From positions 62,001 to 126,000 of the forward strand of contig JASSUL010000001.1 in the NCBI GenBank assembly GCA_031963005.1: DNA of 64,000 nucleotides, read 5' to 3'. A program made the translations under genes and the position numbers. The first letter of the stretch is position 1; the number at the start of each line of letters is the position of its first letter. Source of the stretch: JASSUD01 sp031963005 (GTDB lineage: Bacteria > Pseudomonadota > Gammaproteobacteria > Burkholderiales > Burkholderiaceae). The notes below the pieces were generated by a model. It did no database searches, had not been told where the DNA came from, and saw only the letters and a list, made by a program, of their open reading frames with translations. Shown here piece after piece: positions 26,335 to 34,799 of the stretch.

Positions 26335-27273
26335 ATGCACTTCAATCCTTACTTAACAACCTTTCCTACATTTAGCAATACTTCTGCTTCTTATTTAGAT
26401 CTAGATATTACTCAAAACTTGCACACCACTAATACAGACTTTTCCAACAATACAACATTGCATCAAAGCAATAATAATGGGGAAAATATTGGGACTTTTT
26501 CCGAGATTCCCTATTTCTCTATGTCTTATAGCAACCCCTTGGAATTAGCTACTTTTCCAGTACTACCTTATCCATTCGCATATCCACAGATGGAAAATAG
26601 TGAGGTATTAGCAGAACCTCATCCCCAGCTCACATCATCGAATGATTACTTTGAAAATAGTTATATACCTCACGCCATTTCAACTTATCAAGATAGCACG
26701 ATAAATCCATTATATACTCTACTTACCCCTACAATACAAAATCAAAACAATCAATACACAACCCCGCCTTCCGCCCCAATAAATTATCTCAATTTTGAGT
26801 TTAATTATTTAAAATTACAAGACAAAAATCTTATTGAATCGCATAATGAGATAAAAATTGATGACAAACCTTCATTAATAAAATACACACCATATACACA
26901 TAATGAAAGCAGCGTATCTCGTAGCGATCCACAGATAGAAAAACCTGTTACCCAGAAAAAAGGACAATTTAAACTTTGCAAAGCAAGACGAGAACAAGTC
27001 CGCAATGCACAAGGCACTTATGTAAAAAAATATAATAAAGAATTTATAAAAATAAGCGAGAAAATTCCTGAAAAAGAAAAAAATACTATATTAGATAATT
27101 TTCAAAAAACTGGTATAAAAGAAGATATTCTTGCTAATTTTCTAAATGAGCATCAAAAAAAATATAAATCTGAGCCAGATAGAAAGACAAAAAATATGCT
27201 TGCATCCCGAATATTCAGAGCAAAGAAAGCCTATTTATTTGAAAATTATAAAAAATATCTAAATTTAGTATAG
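26335..27273 (+). CDS. putative type III effector with bZIP-like basic region
   Basis: Unrecognised protein of 312 residues. The N-terminal two-thirds are Asn/Ser/Thr/Pro-rich and look disordered, as is common for type III secretion signals. The last 90 residues are basic and helical. Near the C terminus RKTKNMLASRIFRAKKAYLF places N, A, S and R as in the bZIP DNA-contact pattern N-x2-A-A/S-x3-R, with KK after it. No proper leucine zipper follows, because the protein ends about 13 residues later. A hrpII box lies 114 bp upstream. An upstream TTG at 26305 is an alternative start. Effector status and DNA binding are inferences. Confidence 0.55.
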   Translation: MHFNPYLTTFPTFSNTSASYLDLDITQNLHTTNTDFSNNTTLHQSNNNGENIGTFSEIPYFSMSYSNPLELATFPVLPYPFAYPQMENSEVLAEPHPQLTSSNDYFENSYIPHAISTYQDSTINPLYTLLTPTIQNQNNQYTTPPSAPINYLNFEFNYLKLQDKNLIESHNEIKIDDKPSLIKYTPYTHNESSVSRSDPQIEKPVTQKKGQFKLCKARREQVRNAQGTYVKKYNKEFIKISEKIPEKEKNTILDNFQKTGIKEDILANFLNEHQKKYKSEPDRKTKNMLASRIFRAKKAYLFENYKKYLNLV

Positions 27274-27322
27274 CGCCGCAAAAATACCTTATTAATAAAA
27301 AATGAGGTAAGCATTATAAAAA

Positions 27323-27360
27323 CCCCAAATAACTATGATTATGATCATAGTTATTTGGGG
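27323..27360 (-). terminator. perfect 17-bp hairpin terminator for the SET gene
   Basis: CCCCAAATAACTATGAT (27323-27339) pairs with its exact reverse complement (27344-27360) over a 4-nt loop. On the reverse strand a T-run follows, so it ends transcription of the SET-domain gene, 147 bp after its stop. It also lies downstream of the convergent gene at 26335-27273. Confidence 0.75.
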
Positions 27361-27437
27361 CTCCGAGCTCAAAGCCATATCCTTACATCCAAGGCTAATC
27401 AGCCCAGTAGAATAAATCTTTAAATAAAAGGTAATAT

Positions 27438-27484
27438 GGGCAGAGAATAAGCTAAACCGTAAGTGAATTTAAGACAGTAAAATC
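27438..27484. repeat. dispersed degenerate repeat (also at 29030-29075)
   Basis: GGCAGAGAATAAGC and AAGTGAATTTAAGACAGTAA recur in slightly changed form at 29030-29075. The two copies flank the SET-domain gene and its upstream spacer. They look like remnants of a decayed mobile or duplicated sequence. Confidence 0.5.
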
Positions 27485-27506
27485 TGCTTAATAAAGCAAA
27501 ATTTTC

Positions 27507-28667
27507 TTAAGCAAAATTTATATTATTAATGACTTTATTTATACTTTCTATACTATAACCATAATCTAATCGCAATTCGTCGCCGACCTTTATATCTTCT
27601 AAAGTAAAGCAAGCGTATAAATCCAACTTTTCTGTTTTATTTGCATTTATTCCATCAGCTATATTTGCATCAAAAATAACAAACTCGGCATTATATCCCG
27701 TTGCAGCCTGGTCGATAGCTTTTCCATTTTCATTTAATATAAAAATGGAATTAATTCTAGCAATAGAATTATAGCCATCTACAGCTATAGAATTTTTTTC
27801 TTTATCTTTGAGTTTTGTTGAAATATTTATTGCATAAGATTGATTAATACCGTGTTCTTTTGTGGAGAAAATAAGCATTGCTTTTGAAAATATAACCCCT
27901 CCATATACACCCACGCAAGTACCCTTAGGAATATCTACCTTCGCGAAAACACCATATTGTCCAATTAATGCTTTTTCTTCTTTAATCTCTTTTATTAAAC
28001 CTGCATCTACTCTTTTTTGAATATCTTCTATTTCAATAATTCGACAATCTAACTTTTCATTTGAACTGACTCTTGCTCCGCTCTTAGCATTTTCATTCCT
28101 AATAAATGGCTTAACATCTTTAGATTCATACACATTTCCGCTATTTGGGTTAGCTTCGGACTTTAGAGAAATAGATCGAACCTGACGAGAATTGCCGTGT
28201 ATATCTGCAAATGGATATCTTAAATCATCTTTATGTTTAAATACTTTCTTACTTGCATTCCATTCTTCTAGCAACGAGCCACTTACTTTTTTAAGAAGTG
28301 TATCAGAAAAATGCATATTTAAATAATTACATACAGCTGCTTCTATGGGATTTAGCTCAGCGTCTTCTTCTATGTTTTGCAGTGCCTTATAAAATTCATC
28401 TTCATAAGGTACAATTTCTTCATCTTGCTCTTTACAAAGACCTCTTTCCAAAAGAACTTTCTTACTTTCCGACTTCAAAATACCTTGAATTTTTGGATAA
28501 ATTTCATTACCAAAAAATTCTATTACAGAGACAATATGCTTATTTTTTTCATATAATCCCGTTACTGACTTATTAATTTCTTTATCTACGTCTTCAATAA
28601 TGTCAAGAGTTCTCTGACTTATATTACCCAAAGGATAAGAAGAAGATGGTGAAATTGAATAAATCAT
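27507..28667 (-). CDS. SET-domain protein, putative lysine methyltransferase effector
   Basis: The 386-residue protein has a C-terminal SET domain from about 235 to 375. Visible motifs are IGQYGVFAKVDIPKG followed by TCVGVYGG (the GxG SAM-binding entry and start of the fold), INQSYAINIS, then NSIARINSIF at the position of the usual RFINHSC, and FTLEDIKVGDELRLDYGYS as the closing DY motif. The N-terminal part of about 230 residues is helical and unrecognised. SET proteins methylate lysines; in intracellular bacteria several are secreted and act on host histones. The NH of the NHSC motif is only partly kept (RINS), so activity must be tested. SD AGGA precedes the ATG by a suitable distance. The gene is A+T-rich. 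Confidence 0.75.
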   Translation of the reverse strand: MIYSISPSSSYPLGNISQRTLDIIEDVDKEINKSVTGLYEKNKHIVSVIEFFGNEIYPKIQGILKSESKKVLLERGLCKEQDEEIVPYEDEFYKALQNIEEDAELNPIEAAVCNYLNMHFSDTLLKKVSGSLLEEWNASKKVFKHKDDLRYPFADIHGNSRQVRSISLKSEANPNSGNVYESKDVKPFIRNENAKSGARVSSNEKLDCRIIEIEDIQKRVDAGLIKEIKEEKALIGQYGVFAKVDIPKGTCVGVYGGVIFSKAMLIFSTKEHGINQSYAINISTKLKDKEKNSIAVDGYNSIARINSIFILNENGKAIDQAATGYNAEFVIFDANIADGINANKTEKLDLYACFTLEDIKVGDELRLDYGYSIESINKVINNINFA

Positions 28668-29188
28668 ATATTGTCCTAATATTATTAAATAAATTTCTCA
28701 AAACAATTACATGAGGCTTCTAGTCGATTGAGCTGTGCATATTCTCAAAATACATTTTTCCACAGCAAAATCGATACATTAACCCCATTTCGGGATAAGG
28801 AACTGAGCGAGAAATAAGTTGAGCGCTAAGCCGTTGGAGAAGAATGTAGGTTTTGCAAAAAAAACCTCTCCCCCAAAGGCAAAGCGCTCACGAGCAATTT
28901 TACCAAACTGTATTACCTAATGGATAATTAGGCCAAGTATTTGAACCCGGGCTCAACAGGCAATTGCTCGCCAGCGGCAAGCTTAGGCGTTTGCGAGCAA
29001 CGTTATTTGACGAAATGAAAGATTAGATAGGCAGAGATAAGCCGGGCAGCAAGTGAGCTTAAGACAGTAAATTCAGGAGAGCCGCGTCTGAACAAGCAAC
29101 TAAGTGAAAAGTCGACGGCGAAAATGGCTGTCACGTTGGTCGATAAGCTGTATGTAAGGACATGGCTCAAAGCTATCTCGCAGTGCCC
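28668..29188. other. non-coding stretch with decayed repeats
   Basis: About 520 bp without a supported gene. The part 28803-28857 resembles the reverse strand of 19811-19875 (shared GAATGTAGGTTTT and GAGAAATAAG), and 29030-29075 resembles 27438-27484. It also has palindromic GCTCGCCAGCGGCAAGC and GCAATTGCTCGCC segments near 28960. It looks like the residue of duplicated or mobile DNA. Confidence 0.5.
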
Positions 29189-29566
29189 CTACTTAAGCAT
29201 TTTGGTACACAAAGTCACCCCTTTCCATACAGCAACACCGATCACTCCCCATTTGAGCAACGGCCAGGCACGCTTTACTCCGCCTTTAAATAAAATAGCA
29301 CGGACATATTTCGAGAGTAGAAAAGGAGCGGTTACTCTGGCGAGTTGCCAACCTATAGTCCATTTCAGAGAAGAATTTCCTAACAAAGGCTGCGCCAGAA
29401 AATGATGGATACCCGCTGCATACTTTGAGCGGGAAAGCTCTGCACACGCTTTGGAAAATACCGCACGATCAGCCGCCGCGCGTGCGAGCAAAGCCTGTTT
29501 ACGCAAGCTTTTAGCATGTGCCGATGAAATCTTAGACATAGACGCATTAGAAGAAGGTAGGCGCAT
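29189..29566 (-). CDS. YqjK-like small membrane-associated protein
   Basis: The 125-residue protein has an Ala/Arg/Lys-rich helical first half (RKQALLARAAADRAVFSKAC) and a hydrophobic C terminus with one or two membrane segments (AWPLLKWGVIGVAVWKGVTL). Proteins of this build follow yqjE in Burkholderia and enterobacterial yqjD-yqjE-yqjK clusters. It lies 57 bp downstream of the yqjE-like gene on the same strand. ATG at 29539 (MSKISSAHAKSLRKQ) is an alternative start. The family name is by position and composition, not by a firm motif. Confidence 0.6.
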   Translation of the reverse strand: MRLPSSNASMSKISSAHAKSLRKQALLARAAADRAVFSKACAELSRSKYAAGIHHFLAQPLLGNSSLKWTIGWQLARVTAPFLLSKYVRAILFKGGVKRAWPLLKWGVIGVAVWKGVTLCTKMLK

Positions 29567-29623
29567 GGATCAATACCTCAGTGTGTTTTTTGGAAAAGAG
29601 CCAGCAGTGTGCTCTCCCTTATT

Positions 29624-30004
29624 TCAGTCGTTTAAAAAATCCATGCTTTCTTTATCTTTTTTAAATTCAGCTTGTGTGGCTTCAAACATGAGGGGCGCTT
29701 TATGAATACGCGTACAAGCCCCTTTTGCACAGCAAAGTGCAATCAGTGCATAAAATACGATGAGGCCCGATAAAATTTGCCAAAAATACGTATCCCAAAA
29801 AGCCAGTACGATCAAAATCGTTAATGTAATGAATGCCATCATCCCAAATAACAAAGCGATTAAACCTAAGAAAAATGCAGAAAAAATTCTAGATTTCTCT
29901 TCATGCAACTCAAGACTAGCAAGCTCAATACGCGCTGCAGCAAGGGACCAAACAGAGCCCAGTAGGCGTTTGATAGGACTATCAGAAGAAAAGATCGTAG
30001 CCAT
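29624..30004 (-). CDS. yqjE: YqjE-type (phage-holin-like) inner membrane protein
   Basis: The 126-residue protein has the family layout. An amphipathic N terminus, LLGSVWSLAAARIELASLEL, is followed by EEKSRIFSAFFLGLIALLFG and two membrane helices (MMAFITLTILIVLAFWDTYF and ILSGLIVFYALIALCCAKG). In other proteobacteria yqjE is co-transcribed with yqjD, a ribosome-associated membrane protein of the DUF883 type. No yqjD frame is present upstream; instead a MITE-like element lies there. Function in stress or stationary phase is assumed from relatives. Confidence 0.8.
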   Translation of the reverse strand: MATIFSSDSPIKRLLGSVWSLAAARIELASLELHEEKSRIFSAFFLGLIALLFGMMAFITLTILIVLAFWDTYFWQILSGLIVFYALIALCCAKGACTRIHKAPLMFEATQAEFKKDKESMDFLND

Positions 30005-30080
30005 ATAGAGAATCCTTAAGAACCAATGCGCATTTCAATAAAAAAGAGGAATGACAGAAAGAGAGAACATAATAGACCTC

Positions 30081-30212
30081 TTTCGCAACCTTGTAGCAAG
30101 GAACTCCTTTGATGCCAGTACACACTAATATTTCATGTAAAAAAGGGGAAAATAACGCTGATATGAAGTTGCAAATACAGGCTTGCAAATACAAGGTCAC
30201 AAAAGAGGTTTC
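30081..30212. repeat. MITE-like element with imperfect terminal inverted repeats
   Basis: GACCTCTTTCGCAACCTT near 30081 matches the reverse complement of AAGGTCACAAAAGAGGTT near 30195 in 13-14 of 18 positions. The interior has no coding potential. It lies directly upstream of yqjE, where yqjD is expected. Confidence 0.45.
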
Positions 30213-30318
30213 TAACAGTATCTCTCTATTTTTCTGGAAATCATACCCCTACTGCATAGAGGACACCATGAACTTGGAAATAAATTCGCTGCCATAGTAC
30301 CTATCTGACCTTGATGAC

Positions 30319-30511
30319 CTTAGAGCCTGTTCATAATCTCAAAGAGTAGAGATTGGAGAGGTTATGGGGCGTCATGTTGGGGTTCGTACCTCACCCCAAC
30401 CTACGAACATTGCCAAAGAATAGTAGCTTGGGGTGACGAATTGAATTAAATACGGAACCCCAACATTACCGCCTTAAGGGTGATTTCTGGAGATTATGAA
30501 CAGGTTCTAAG
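30319..30511. repeat. 193-bp MITE, copy 1 (CTTAGARCCTGTTCATAATCTC ends)
   Basis: The left end 30319-30340 and right end 30490-30511 are inverted copies with 21 of 22 matches. The interior carries two palindromes of the GTTGGGG...CCCCAAC type and the segment TGACGAATTGAATTAAATAC, which recurs identically in copy 2 at 37831-38014. It has no coding capacity and would need a transposase in trans. It sits beside an IS3-family remnant. Confidence 0.85.
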
Positions 30512-30529
30512 AGAGCGTAGTAGTAGACC

Positions 30530-30907
30530 GAATGAGGCAATTTAACAGCCCCACAGGCTTGGCGTCGGCTTCATCCCATAAGACTATACTAAATGATCCA
30601 CACAGGCTCTGCGACGAGAAGGCGTCAAAGCTTTTTTGACAAGACATCCTGCAACATGACTTCGCCCAAAGATAAGTCTGCTACCAGGCGCTTGAGTTTT
30701 ATATTCTCTTCTTCTAATTGCCTGAAACATCGTAACTCCGATGGGACCCAATCCCCTGTCTTTCTTACGCTATTGGCAAAAGGTCGCCAAAGATACTCCC
30801 ATTTTCAGGCACACTTCTTCTACCGATATATCCCCACTTCCGTTTGCTTCAGCGCAAACGCGATTTTTTCTTCTGTATTTTTCTTCTGTATATCTCGATT
30901 TCTTCAC
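30530..30907 (-). pseudogene. IS3-family (IS407-like) transposase remnant, orfA with orfB start
   Basis: Reverse strand. A GTG at 30907 behind AAGGAGG opens KKSRYTEEK, a classic IS407-group OrfA start. A 13-bp tandem duplication (TACAGAAGAAAAA) then shifts the frame, and a second 2-bp duplication near VGISVEEVC shifts it again. The C-terminal part reads SELRCFRQLEEENIKLKRLV, then ADLSLGEVMLQDVLSKKL and a stop at 30625. Downstream PSRRRACVDHLV resembles the start of OrfB, which is broken by a stop and cut off. The copy is dead. Confidence 0.8.
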
Positions 30908-30971
30908 GGCACAACCTCCTTGTAGTATGGAAATTGTGCCAAATTTTTCTAGTTTTAAATGGTCTTAAATA

Positions 30972-31709
30972 TTAGGTCAGAACCACATTTTTTTGCAAGC
31001 GGTCATTCCTGAGGGAACCTAATTTATTAAACAGATCTATATACTTGTTTTGTGCTTCATGATATTTATTATTTAGTTGTAGAGCCGCACCTGGGCTGCT
31101 AAGCATAAAGAGATATATCAAAGATAATAATACTAATGGAATCCAACAGGATATTTGTATTGCTATAAAAATTCCAGCAGAAAGTTTCGCACAAATATAA
31201 GCAGTAAGAGATAGAACAGATATACCAAACAATGCATCACGTAAAGTGGATAAAAATGAACCCGGCCTTATACGATCATATATCCAATCAGCTGAAGAAA
31301 AAAATACTTTATAAAACGATTTGTAAAACTTTAAATCGTCATATAAACTCTTTACTTGCGTATCTAGTTTTTTTATCTGCGCATCTGGTTCTTTTATTGA
31401 CTCAATCTGCTTATTTAACTCTTCTATCTTCCCCTCTAATTCCTTTACCTTTTCAATCAGCTCAATCCGTTTATTTAAAAACAATTCATGGCTACCTTCG
31501 TTTATTAAAGATAATAGCGCTTCATTTTCCAAAGATAACGCGCTTTCTGGAATCTGGGCCTTCGCCTCGAAGGGCAAAGCATTACAGGAAGAAGTCGAAC
31601 TTTGTGCTTGAGATTGCAGGAAATCTCGCTGTTGAAGTTCGAGAGGTAATTCCGATTCCCTCCACATACTGAAAGATTGCCTAATTTGCATCATTCCATT
31701 AGTTTGCAT
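30972..31709 (-). CDS. putative effector with coiled coil and two membrane helices
   Basis: Unrecognised 245-residue protein. The N terminus is Ser/Gln-rich. Residues about 80-125 form a coiled coil (IELIEKVKELEGKIEELNKQ) and two hydrophobic helices follow (LFGISVLSLTAYICAKLSAG and SCWIPLVLLSLIYLFMLSS). A short helical tail ends RNDRLQKNVVLT. The composition is A+T-rich like the other putative effectors, and GGGAAA precedes the ATG. This layout is seen in membrane-inserted effectors and translocator-like proteins, but no family is recognisable. No hrpII box was seen in 31710-31900. It follows the dead IS3 element. Confidence 0.5.
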   Translation of the reverse strand: MQTNGMMQIRQSFSMWRESELPLELQQRDFLQSQAQSSTSSCNALPFEAKAQIPESALSLENEALLSLINEGSHELFLNKRIELIEKVKELEGKIEELNKQIESIKEPDAQIKKLDTQVKSLYDDLKFYKSFYKVFFSSADWIYDRIRPGSFLSTLRDALFGISVLSLTAYICAKLSAGIFIAIQISCWIPLVLLSLIYLFMLSSPGAALQLNNKYHEAQNKYIDLFNKLGSLRNDRLQKNVVLT

Positions 31710-32104
31710 GTTTTTCCCATTATGAAAGGTGATTTTTATGCGATCTACTTCTATTTTTCACATGCTTTCATGCATTAAACTCCAGAACCTATTTTTATGC
31801 TCTTAAATTAGTCCAAACTAGTTATGCTGAAAAAAGGTAGAAATATAGAGTATCTGCCATAGAGCATCTGCCGTCTTATTGCTCTTAAGAATAATCAAAG
31901 GGATATTATAGGAAAATGCGAAATTAAAACAACTTTTCTTGAGTAGTGCCGCAGATGGCACCTTCACTGCCATCAGAACGCATGATTCGCGCATGTGGAG
32001 CACATTATTATTTTGGCCGCGACTTACCACTAGCGCGCAATAGGCGTTTTATGACTACTCGATTATCGCGCGCTAGTGACAGACAGGATATTTACTTATG
32101 GCTA
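31710..32104. other. intergenic stretch with one hairpin
   Basis: About 395 bp with no supported gene. CACTAGCGCGC at 32028-32038 pairs with its exact reverse complement at 32068-32078 over a 29-nt loop, just downstream of the lipoprotein gene. It lacks a T-run, so it may be a weak terminator or a structural element. Confidence 0.45.
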
Positions 32105-32404
32105 TTACTTTTTCGCACCTAGCACACCCCCTACTACCGCACCTCCAATGGTGCCAACAGGCCCACCTGTCACGATATAGCCTATCGCCCCTCCAGCAGC
32201 AGAGCCAAGAGCCGTATTTTTTTGTGTATGAGTCATAGAGCTACAGGCCGATAAACCCATAAGCGCGCCCACACTAGCGTAAGCCGCTAATTTACGCACA
32301 TACCGCACACTGCTTTTAGCAGAGAAACGGGAAGTGAAGAAATAAACGCAGCGATCAATGCAGCAATACATACTATTCATACTGTTTTTTTTAAATAGCA
32401 CCAT
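32105..32404 (-). CDS. glycine-zipper lipoprotein
   Basis: Small protein of about 99 residues with a lipobox, ASVGALMGLSAC, near residue 57, then SSMTHTQKNTALGSAAGG. The C-terminal glycine-zipper segment AIGYIVTGGPVGTIGGAVVG resembles OsmB/SlyB-type envelope lipoproteins. AGGAG at 32411-32415 is spaced 6 nt from the ATG at 32404, so that start is preferred over 32410. The stretch before the signal helix is unusually long (about 35 residues, Cys- and Phe-rich), so an internal GTG start near the signal peptide is possible. Role: probably outer-membrane stress lipoprotein. Confidence 0.65.
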   Translation of the reverse strand: MVLFKKNSMNSMYCCIDRCVYFFTSRFSAKSSVRYVRKLAAYASVGALMGLSACSSMTHTQKNTALGSAAGGAIGYIVTGGPVGTIGGAVVGGVLGAKK

Positions 32405-32718
32405 GGTCATCTCCTACTGTGCATTGCGCTAAGACCTTGCACTATACTGCTGTCAGGCCTAGCATATTTAAGCTGTTCGTGCTCTTCTCTGATGAAGAAC
32501 CCACTGTGACGCTTCTACTTGCCACTAGCCTATTTTTACACGCATGCATCGGCTCTTTTTCGTAAAAATGCGTAAGCTAGGCACGCTGCTTCTCTTTTAT
32601 ATACGCCGTTTCGCAGCGTTTTTCCGGCATACTCCGAAACACTTAGCCTTTGCGCATTCCTCCAGGCTATTTTATTCTCTGATACCATTTACGTTTACCC
32701 TGTTTTTTCAAAGAATGT
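32405..32718. other. divergent promoter region before glnS
   Basis: About 310 bp between the divergent lipoprotein gene and glnS. It must carry both promoters; I see no RNA gene and no repeat. A short forward frame at 32544 lacks family features. Confidence 0.45.
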
Positions 32719-34443
32719 ATGACTTCGCCTGCCTTAGCTGAGCCCTCCACAGCCCTTCCTTCTCACTTCATACGCAGCCGTATTGAAGAAGACCAGCGTT
32801 TAACAGGTGAAACGGGGATTCGCACCCGTTTTCCCCCAGAACCCAATGGTTATCTGCATATCGGCCATGCTAAAAGCATTTTTTTAAATTTTGGACTGGC
32901 GCGTGAGTACGGCGGTGCATGTCACTTGCGTTTTGATGATACGAATCCGGAAAAAGAAAGTATCGAATATGTCCAATCGATGTTTGAGGTCCTGCATTGG
33001 CTAGGTGTGTCGTGGTGTAAAGACGGCGTCGAGCATCTGTATTATGCAAGCGATTACTACGAAACCCTCTATCGTTTCGCAGAAAAGCTCATTGAAGAAG
33101 GCAAGGCGTATGTAGATAGCGAAACCTCGGACGAAATCCGCCTACATCGCGGCACGGCAACTGAGCCAGGGACCCCTTCAAAATATCGCGAACGCAGCGT
33201 CGCAGAGAATCTGGACCTCTTTCGCCGGATGCGGGCAGGCGAATACCAAAAAGGCGAGCATGTTCTGCGCGCTAAGATCGATTTAGCCTCACCGAACTTC
33301 AATTTACGCGACCCTGTCCTCTATCGCATTCGCTATGCGCACCATTACCGTACTGGCAATGCATGGTGCATATATCCCTTGTATGACTATGCGCACTGCA
33401 TTTCCGATGCGCTGGAACATATTACTCATTCACTGTGCACACTCGAATTTGAAGATCACCGCCCTTTATACGATTGGATTTTAAATGCGCTCGCAGATGC
33501 AGGCGCCCTACCCCGCCCACTTCCACAACAAATTGAATTTGCGCGCCTTAAGCTCACCTACGCCATTACCAGTAAGCGCAAGCTCCTGGAGCTAGTAACC
33601 CAAAAGCATGTAGACGGCTGGGATGATCCACGCATGCCTACCTTAGCGGGCATGCGCCGACGCGGCTTCACGCCTTCGAGCATACAACTCTTTTGCGAGC
33701 GCGTTGGCGTGTCAAAAGCGGACTCTTGGATCGAAATGAGCATCTTGGAACAAGCGCTACGCGACGACTTAGATCCTTGCGCACGCCGAGTCATTGCGGT
33801 GCTCAATCCACTCAAATTAATCATTGATAATTACCCTGCCGGAGAAAGCGCCCTCTGCTATGCACCTCACCATCCTCACCACCCAGTGAGCGACACCAGT
33901 GAGGCGCGCGTGCTGCCCTTTTCGAAAGAACTCTGGATCGAGCGCGAAGATTTCAGCGAGCACCCTCCTAAAGGCTTCTTCCGCCTATTTATCGGCAATC
34001 GCGTACGCTTGCGCTATGGATTTGTTATTGAATGCACCGGGGTCGATAAAGATACGGATGGCCATATCACCGCAATTCATGCCCAGTATTTCCCAGACAG
34101 CCAATCTGGCACGCCTGGAGCGAATAACTATAAAGTCAAAGGCAATATCCATTGGCTCAGCGCCGAGCATGCCTATAGCGCACAAGTCAGGCTATACGAT
34201 CGACTTTTTACGACTCCTCATCCCGACAATACCGAACACCCTTTTACAGAGTGCCTCAATCCGGATTCCAAACACCTTACTCAAGCCTGGCTAGAACCTA
34301 GCGTACAGTCCTTAGCGCCTGAAACGCATGTGCAATTCGAACGGCATGGCTACTTCGTAACAGACCGATTTGATAGCGCGCTAGGTCAGCCGATTTTTAA
34401 TCGGATAACGGGATTGAGAGATAGTTGGGGAGCTGGGAAATGA
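32719..34443 (+). CDS. glnS: glutaminyl-tRNA synthetase
   Basis: Class I synthetase charging tRNA-Gln. The 574-residue protein has the HIGH motif in RFPPEPNGYLHIGHAKSIFL (residues about 36-55), HLRFDDTNPEKE, SDYYETLYRFAEKLIEEGKA, DYAHCISDALEHITHSLCTL, LEFEDHRPLYDWIL, the KMSKS-type loop ITSKRKLLELV, WDDPRMPTLAGMRRRGF, and a C-terminal anticodon-binding part with GYFVTDRFD. Length is normal. A rho-independent terminator follows 43 bp after the stop, so it is probably a single-gene unit. Confidence 0.97.
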   Translation: MTSPALAEPSTALPSHFIRSRIEEDQRLTGETGIRTRFPPEPNGYLHIGHAKSIFLNFGLAREYGGACHLRFDDTNPEKESIEYVQSMFEVLHWLGVSWCKDGVEHLYYASDYYETLYRFAEKLIEEGKAYVDSETSDEIRLHRGTATEPGTPSKYRERSVAENLDLFRRMRAGEYQKGEHVLRAKIDLASPNFNLRDPVLYRIRYAHHYRTGNAWCIYPLYDYAHCISDALEHITHSLCTLEFEDHRPLYDWILNALADAGALPRPLPQQIEFARLKLTYAITSKRKLLELVTQKHVDGWDDPRMPTLAGMRRRGFTPSSIQLFCERVGVSKADSWIEMSILEQALRDDLDPCARRVIAVLNPLKLIIDNYPAGESALCYAPHHPHHPVSDTSEARVLPFSKELWIEREDFSEHPPKGFFRLFIGNRVRLRYGFVIECTGVDKDTDGHITAIHAQYFPDSQSGTPGANNYKVKGNIHWLSAEHAYSAQVRLYDRLFTTPHPDNTEHPFTECLNPDSKHLTQAWLEPSVQSLAPETHVQFERHGYFVTDRFDSALGQPIFNRITGLRDSWGAGK

Positions 34444-34486
34444 GGAAGCTATAGCAAATCCAGAAACATAAAGATGGGGTCACATC

Positions 34487-34520
34487 AAAAATCGCTCTTT
34501 TCATGAAGGGCGATTTTTTT
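34487..34520 (+). terminator. rho-independent terminator of glnS
   Basis: AAAATCGCTCTT (34487-34498) pairs with AAGGGCGATTTT (34506-34517) with one G-U pair, followed by a T-run, 43 bp after the glnS stop. Confidence 0.85.
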
Positions 34521-34737
34521 TATGGGTTAGGTGCACCGGATTTTAGATCTTCTTCTTAAATTGATATTCTCACCGTAAGCATCCCACAGTCCCATCTGTA
34601 CACGGAAACTAACTTCCAAGAAGCTTGCCATTTTTATAAGCCAGGAAATGGAACGATGAAGATTGATCTGGCCTAAAGTTAACTACATTTTTCGTTGATT
34701 TCCTGTGACAAATAGCGTCAACGTGAGCTATAAAAAA
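34521..34737. other. intergenic, nothing recognised
   Basis: This lies between the glnS terminator and the terminator of the convergent F-box/ankyrin gene. No gene or repeat seen. Confidence 0.5.
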
Positions 34738-34775
34738 CCCCCAAAAGTCAGTTCACAGCGTCTAACTTTTGGGGG
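34738..34775 (-). terminator. terminator of the F-box/ankyrin gene
   Basis: CCCCCAAAAGT (34738-34748) and ACTTTTGGGGG (34765-34775) form an 11-bp stem with a 16-nt loop. On the reverse strand a run of T follows, 25 bp after the stop of the 903-residue gene. Confidence 0.8.
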
Positions 34776-34799
34776 TAGTCTATTCTGGGTGAATTAAAT

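Noticed and set aside
32028..32078. dif or attachment site in the GC-rich hairpin
   Set aside because: The arms do not resemble XerCD sites and the loop is 29 nt; no integrase gene is nearby.
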